Below are positions 60,926-64,000 of a stretch of DNA of 64,000 nt, piece after piece. Both the position numbers and the translations under genes were made by a program. The notes below the pieces were generated by a model. It was not told the DNA's origin, made no database searches, and saw only the letters and a list, made by a program, of their open reading frames with translations. Source of the DNA: Bradyrhizobium australiense (GTDB lineage: Bacteria; Pseudomonadota; Alphaproteobacteria; Rhizobiales; Xanthobacteraceae); NCBI RefSeq assembly GCF_013114825.1, contig NZ_JAAVLX010000003.1, forward strand, positions 868,001 through 932,000, in the 5' to 3' direction. Each line of letters opens with the position of its first letter. The first letter of the stretch is position 1.

Positions 60926-61771
60926 ATGAATATGCTCACGCGCCGTCTTCTGATTGCGGCGACCGCCAGCCTGGTGTTCGCAAGTGGCGCAGTCGCGCAG
61001 GACAAATCGCAAGAGAGATCTATTCTGGTGGCCTCGACCACCTCGACGCAGGATTCCGGCCTGTTCGGCCACATCCTGCCGATGTTCAAGGCCAAGACCG
61101 GCATCGATGTAAAGGTGGTGGCGCAGGGCACGGGGCAGGCGCTCGATACCGGGCGCCGCGGCGATGCCGATGTCGTGTTCGTTCACGCCAAGTCGGTGGA
61201 AGAAAAATTCGTCGCCGAAGGCTTTGGCGTCAAGCGCTATCCCGTGATGTACAACGACTTCATCCTGATCGGGCCGAAGAGCGATCCCGCCGGCATCAAG
61301 GGCTCGAAGGACATCGTTGCAGCGCTCGGCGCGATCAAGGCCAAGGGCGCCGATTTCATCTCGCGCGGCGACAAGTCCGGCACCCATCAGGCCGAACTCA
61401 ACCTCTGGAAGGTCGCCGGCATCGACATCGCAAAGGACAAGGGCACCTGGTACAAGGAGATCGGCCAGGGCATGGGTGCGGCGCTAAACACCGCGTCCGC
61501 CTCCGACGCTTATGTGCTCGCCGATCGCGGCACCTGGTTGTCGTTCAGGAACTGCGGCGACCTCGTCATCGCCGTCGAAGGCGACAAGCGTTTGTTCAAC
61601 CAGTACGGCGTCATGCTGGTGAATCCGGACAAGCATCCGAGCGTCAAGAAGGACCTCGGCCAGCAATTCATCGACTGGCTGGTGTCGTCGGAAGGGCAGA
61701 AGGCGATCGCCGATTACAAGATCAACGGTGAGCAGTTGTTTTATCCTAACGCCAGCGATTCCGGCGCGTGA
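60926..61771 (+). CDS. tupA: Tungstate-binding periplasmic protein
   Basis: The product is 281 residues from ATG 60926, with GGGAGA upstream. A signal peptide (AATASLVFASGAVAQ) precedes the ligand loop STTSTQDSGL (the TTTS-like oxyanion site of TupA/WtpA/ModA-type proteins) and VVAQGTGQALDTGRRGDADV. TupA binds tungstate with very high affinity and prefers it to molybdate. Molybdate or another oxyanion cannot be excluded by eye. Confidence 0.92.
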   Translation: MNMLTRRLLIAATASLVFASGAVAQDKSQERSILVASTTSTQDSGLFGHILPMFKAKTGIDVKVVAQGTGQALDTGRRGDADVVFVHAKSVEEKFVAEGFGVKRYPVMYNDFILIGPKSDPAGIKGSKDIVAALGAIKAKGADFISRGDKSGTHQAELNLWKVAGIDIAKDKGTWYKEIGQGMGAALNTASASDAYVLADRGTWLSFRNCGDLVIAVEGDKRLFNQYGVMLVNPDKHPSVKKDLGQQFIDWLVSSEGQKAIADYKINGEQLFYPNASDSGA

Positions 61772-61801
61772 TGCGCAGTTGCGATCAGTCCAGCGCAATG
61801 A

Positions 61802-62083
61802 TCACGGTTCGCTCGCAGTCGGCGGCTTCTCGCCAGGCTTGATCGCCGGATCTGTGATCAGGCGATAGGTCGGCACCCATGCGGTGTCCCACTTTTCGAG
61901 CGTCGCGCCGCAAGCCGTGCACTCAAAACTGTCGATCTCGCGCGAGGTCGCCATCGCCTCGGTGCGATGGTAGAGCGCGCCACATCTGCAATGTCGCTGT
62001 GTTCCGATCACCAACGATGTGTAAGCCCCGGCGCGAAGCCGTACAACGCTACTCTTGTCGCAGGAACTGCCGTTCACATTCAT
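61802..62083 (-). CDS. Zinc-ribbon-like protein (paralogue of 57092-57271)
   Basis: The product is 93 residues, with cysteine pairs CRCGALYHRTE and CTACGATLEKW (about residues 32-65), then WVPTYRLITDPAIKPGEKP. It is longer at both ends than its paralogue. The frame is closed by the tupA region on one side and starts at ATG 62083. Function unknown. Confidence 0.65.
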   Translation of the reverse strand: MNVNGSSCDKSSVVRLRAGAYTSLVIGTQRHCRCGALYHRTEAMATSREIDSFECTACGATLEKWDTAWVPTYRLITDPAIKPGEKPPTASEP

Positions 62084-62188
62084 GAATATTTGTTCAAGCA
62101 GCTATCGCGGTCTTAATGTCGCAGATCGGAACGTGGCAGAGGTGCGGTGATTAGATTGGGTAGCGTTCGACACATTCACTGGAGTTCA

Positions 62189-62509
62189 ATGATGAAGAAA
62201 CTAGCCATCGTATTTGCCGTTGGTGCTGCTGCGCTGATCGGCGGTTCCGCCGCCAACGCCGCCGACAATGCGGTGAAGGCGAAACCTTCGACGGATGTCG
62301 CACAGTCCTCCACTGACTTCAGCGCCCATCGCCGCCACTGGCGCCACCATCGGCACTGGAGCTATGGTCACTACCGCCCGTATTACAATAGCTACGGCTA
62401 CTATGCGCCGCGGCGCTACGGGTACTACGGTCCCCGCTATTACGGCGGTGGTCCCCGCTATTACGGCGGCGGTCCCGGCGTAACCTTCAGCTTCGGCACC
62501 GGCTGGTAA
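62189..62509 (+). CDS. Exported Tyr/Gly/His-rich small protein
   Basis: The product is 106 residues from ATG 62189, with GGAG four bases upstream. A signal peptide (IVFAVGAAALIGGSAANA) is followed by TDFSAHRRHWRHHRHWSYGH and a Tyr/Gly/Pro-rich tail with two GPRYYGG units. Like 33488-33883 it has the (S)A(H/R)RRH(W/Y) motif and a strong terminator. Possibly metal-binding through its His cluster. Confidence 0.75.
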   Translation: MMKKLAIVFAVGAAALIGGSAANAADNAVKAKPSTDVAQSSTDFSAHRRHWRHHRHWSYGHYRPYYNSYGYYAPRRYGYYGPRYYGGGPRYYGGGPGVTFSFGTGW

Positions 62510-62525
62510 GACAGGCCGCTAAAGC

Positions 62526-62554
62526 AAAAAGCCCGCAGCAATGCGGGCTTTTTT
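62526..62554. terminator. Rho-independent bidirectional terminator
   Basis: AAAAAGCCCGCA and TGCGGGCTTTTTT pair around GCAA, with a T-run on each strand. It lies between the convergent Tyr-rich protein gene and the transglycosylase gene. Confidence 0.9.
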
Positions 62555-62579
62555 CGTGCAGGACCGACTGGTGAAGAGT

Positions 62580-63602
62580 CTACAGTTCCCGCGATGCTCT
62601 CGATGACTTTGTCCGGCCGGCGGCGCCAGAGGCCGACGCAAGACGGGTGACGGATTGCTTCCCGAGCTTCCGCGTCGGAGCCTTTCCTGCCAGCCGGGTT
62701 GCCTTTGCATTTGCATTTCGGAACGCCGCGCGTACGGTCGCCGCAGTTCGGCTTGCAACAAGCCGCCGCTTGTTGGGAGCCGCGTGGCTCTCTTCGGCAA
62801 TATCCGCCTTTTGCAACATTGCGCTGACGGAAGGCGCCAAATTGACCGGCATTTCGGCGATCTGATCATCCTTCGACAGGCCACCGACTCCTTCACATGG
62901 CGCCTTGTCCGGCAGGTCCGTCGGCATGTGGACGGTGTTGTTTGCGGCCGTCCAGGCCTCCGCCTTGTGGCCGGTGATGATCTTGACGTAAGCGCGCGTT
63001 TCCTTCGGTAACGCGCCGCGCCGCGATAGCCACTTCTCGATCCTGCCGCCGCCCGCATTATACGCTGCCGCGGCAAGCCCGATATTTCCGAACTGATCAT
63101 GAAGCTTGCGAAGAAACCTTGCCGACGCAGGAATCGCCTGCAGCGGATCGAACGGGTCTCTCAAGCCCATTTCGACGGCCGTTTGCGGCATGAATTGCGC
63201 GATGCCCTGCGCGCCTGCCGAACTGACCTCCGCCGTTCGAAACCGGCTTTCCTGCCAGAGCAGGCGCGCGAGAAACCCGATCGGAATATCGTTTTCCTCA
63301 GCAGCCGTCTTCACCGCTTCACAGATCGGATTCGGTGACGCAGCCTCGTTGTTGAACGAGGCGGCTGCATGCGCATCGGCATCGGCTGCGGTCTCGTATG
63401 ACGCGGCAGCGATGCTTGTTGCGTCCGACTCTTGCGAATACTCGACCGACGCGGTCACGGTTCCTCTATGAGAATTCGATGTCGTGGCGGGTTCCGATTG
63501 CGCTTCGGCAACTACGAAAGATAGTTCCGTCCTGATGTCGGAACTTTCAACATCCACCGCGACGACGAACACAGCAATCACGGCGGCGAAAAGATATCGC
63601 AT
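62580..63602 (-). CDS. Exported lytic transglycosylase (SLT domain)
   Basis: The product is 340 residues from ATG 63602. A signal peptide is followed by a Ser/Thr/Ala-rich region, then the SLT domain (about 95-215): catalytic Glu in LLWQESRFRTAEVSSAGAQG, then IAQFMPQTAVEMGL and AAAAYNAGGGRI. It cuts peptidoglycan glycan strands with formation of 1,6-anhydroMurNAc. The C-terminal 100 residues are Arg/Ala-rich and unfolded. Confidence 0.92.
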   Translation of the reverse strand: MRYLFAAVIAVFVVAVDVESSDIRTELSFVVAEAQSEPATTSNSHRGTVTASVEYSQESDATSIAAASYETAADADAHAAASFNNEAASPNPICEAVKTAAEENDIPIGFLARLLWQESRFRTAEVSSAGAQGIAQFMPQTAVEMGLRDPFDPLQAIPASARFLRKLHDQFGNIGLAAAAYNAGGGRIEKWLSRRGALPKETRAYVKIITGHKAEAWTAANNTVHMPTDLPDKAPCEGVGGLSKDDQIAEMPVNLAPSVSAMLQKADIAEESHAAPNKRRLVASRTAATVRAAFRNANAKATRLAGKAPTRKLGKQSVTRLASASGAAGRTKSSRASREL

Positions 63603-63723
63603 CAACTTCCATCCATATGTGAGAAGGCCGGTCGGATAGAAGTTGGATGTGGAGATTTCGCGGATGAACTACGGCAGAGCCGTGTTCTTCTCGCCCGTAA
63701 TTCTACCGAGGGGAACTTGAAAA

Positions 63724-64000
63724 ATGCGCGTTCCTGCGCCGGTCGCCTACATCGCTCTTTACGCCGCGTTGTACGCTGCGTTCGGCGTGGCATCGCCTTT
63801 CTGGCCGAAATTTTTTGAAACCAGAGCGCTGACGCCCGAGCAGATCGGCGTGATACTGGCGGCTGCGTTGCTGGTGCGTCTTGTCGCCGGTCCTTTTGTT
63901 GGGACGCTCGCCGACTTCCTGCAATCGTTGCGCCTCATACTCGCATTCTGCGCCGCCTTCGCGGCCGCAGCGGCCGCGGCGCTGCTGTGGGCGAATGGTT
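63724..64000 (+). CDS. MFS transporter, 5' part (runs off the right edge)
   Basis: The frame starts at ATG 63724 with GAGGGG upstream and is open to the window end (92 codons). It encodes the first two to three helices of a major-facilitator protein (VAYIALYAALYAAFGVASPF, then WPKFFETRALTPEQIGVILA and FVGTLAD, the loop 2-3 motif). The start resembles the phenylpropionate-permease-like branch. Substrate cannot be judged from this part. Confidence 0.8.
   Translation, partial: MRVPAPVAYIALYAALYAAFGVASPFWPKFFETRALTPEQIGVILAAALLVRLVAGPFVGTLADFLQSLRLILAFCAAFAAAAAAALLWANG

Noticed and set aside
1..64000. CRISPR arrays, tRNA, rRNA, integrase or transposase genes
   Set aside because: No regularly spaced direct repeats, cloverleaf-like sequences or recombinase motifs were seen by eye; the palindromes are singly placed extragenic repeats.

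Overview
The window reads as a chromosomal segment of a high-GC alphaproteobacterium, most probably Bradyrhizobium or a close relative (Nitrobacteraceae). The pointers are gene content (the cyclic-glucan exporter ndvA, the alphaproteobacterial cell-cycle regulator TrcR/DUF1013, CtrA-type TTAA-N7-TTAA sites, many TctC/TAXI/branched-chain-type solute receptors and acyl-CoA metabolism genes) and the dense intergenic palindromic repeats typical of that family. I saw no rRNA, tRNA, CRISPR array, phage module or intact insertion sequence. The taxon is an inference from gene types, not from a database search.

Layout. 0-5 kb: small stress or hypothetical genes (DUF892 ferritin-like protein, PilZ protein), then an aldo/keto reductase, a PaaI-type thioesterase and a NUDIX hydrolase. 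5-9.7 kb: an orphan TctC receptor, a lysozyme-fold-like exported protein, two small exported proteins and an EAL protein whose receiver and EAL sites are both degenerate. 10-16.6 kb: a TAXI-type TRAP transporter pair, an SDR, a CPA1 Na+/H+ antiporter and a membrane protein. 16.8-22.4 kb: a TPR-LprI-like protein with a decayed copy behind it, propionyl-CoA synthetase, small genes, a SemiSWEET and trcR. 22.5-31.9 kb: housekeeping and envelope genes (ispH, thrB-rnhA, peroxiredoxin, fadD, a D,D-carboxypeptidase, ndvA). 32-40.7 kb: an NMT1-type receptor, a Tyr-rich exported protein, an orphan hisE, a YqaA-type membrane protein, a nitronate monooxygenase-SDR-thioesterase run and a branched-chain-type receptor.

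40.7-43.2 kb holds minCDE behind a consensus CtrA box. 43.2-49.8 kb: a GFA protein, an acyl-CoA synthetase divergent from a second nitronate monooxygenase (catalytic His replaced by Gln), and a large MscS channel. 49.8-52.8 kb: small exported or proline/alanine-rich proteins, with a second CtrA-type box. 52.9-57 kb: a NarX/NarL-like two-component pair (GTGA overlap) divergent from a threonine ammonia-lyase. 57-58.4 kb: three small, poorly known proteins. 58.4-61.8 kb: a tungstate-type ABC transporter (tupB-tupC-tupA) divergent from a fused HTH/periplasmic-binding-fold regulator. 61.8-64 kb: a zinc-ribbon paralogue, a Tyr-rich exported protein, a lytic transglycosylase and the start of an MFS transporter.

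How it fits together. Most of the window is ordinary core genome. The points most worth following are the CtrA control of minCDE, the tungstate locus with its unusual ligand-sensing regulator, the catalytically altered paralogues (EAL protein, second NMO), the decaying LprI-like duplicate, and several distinct dispersed palindromic repeat families that recur inside this one window. I found no clear defence island or wholly new system.
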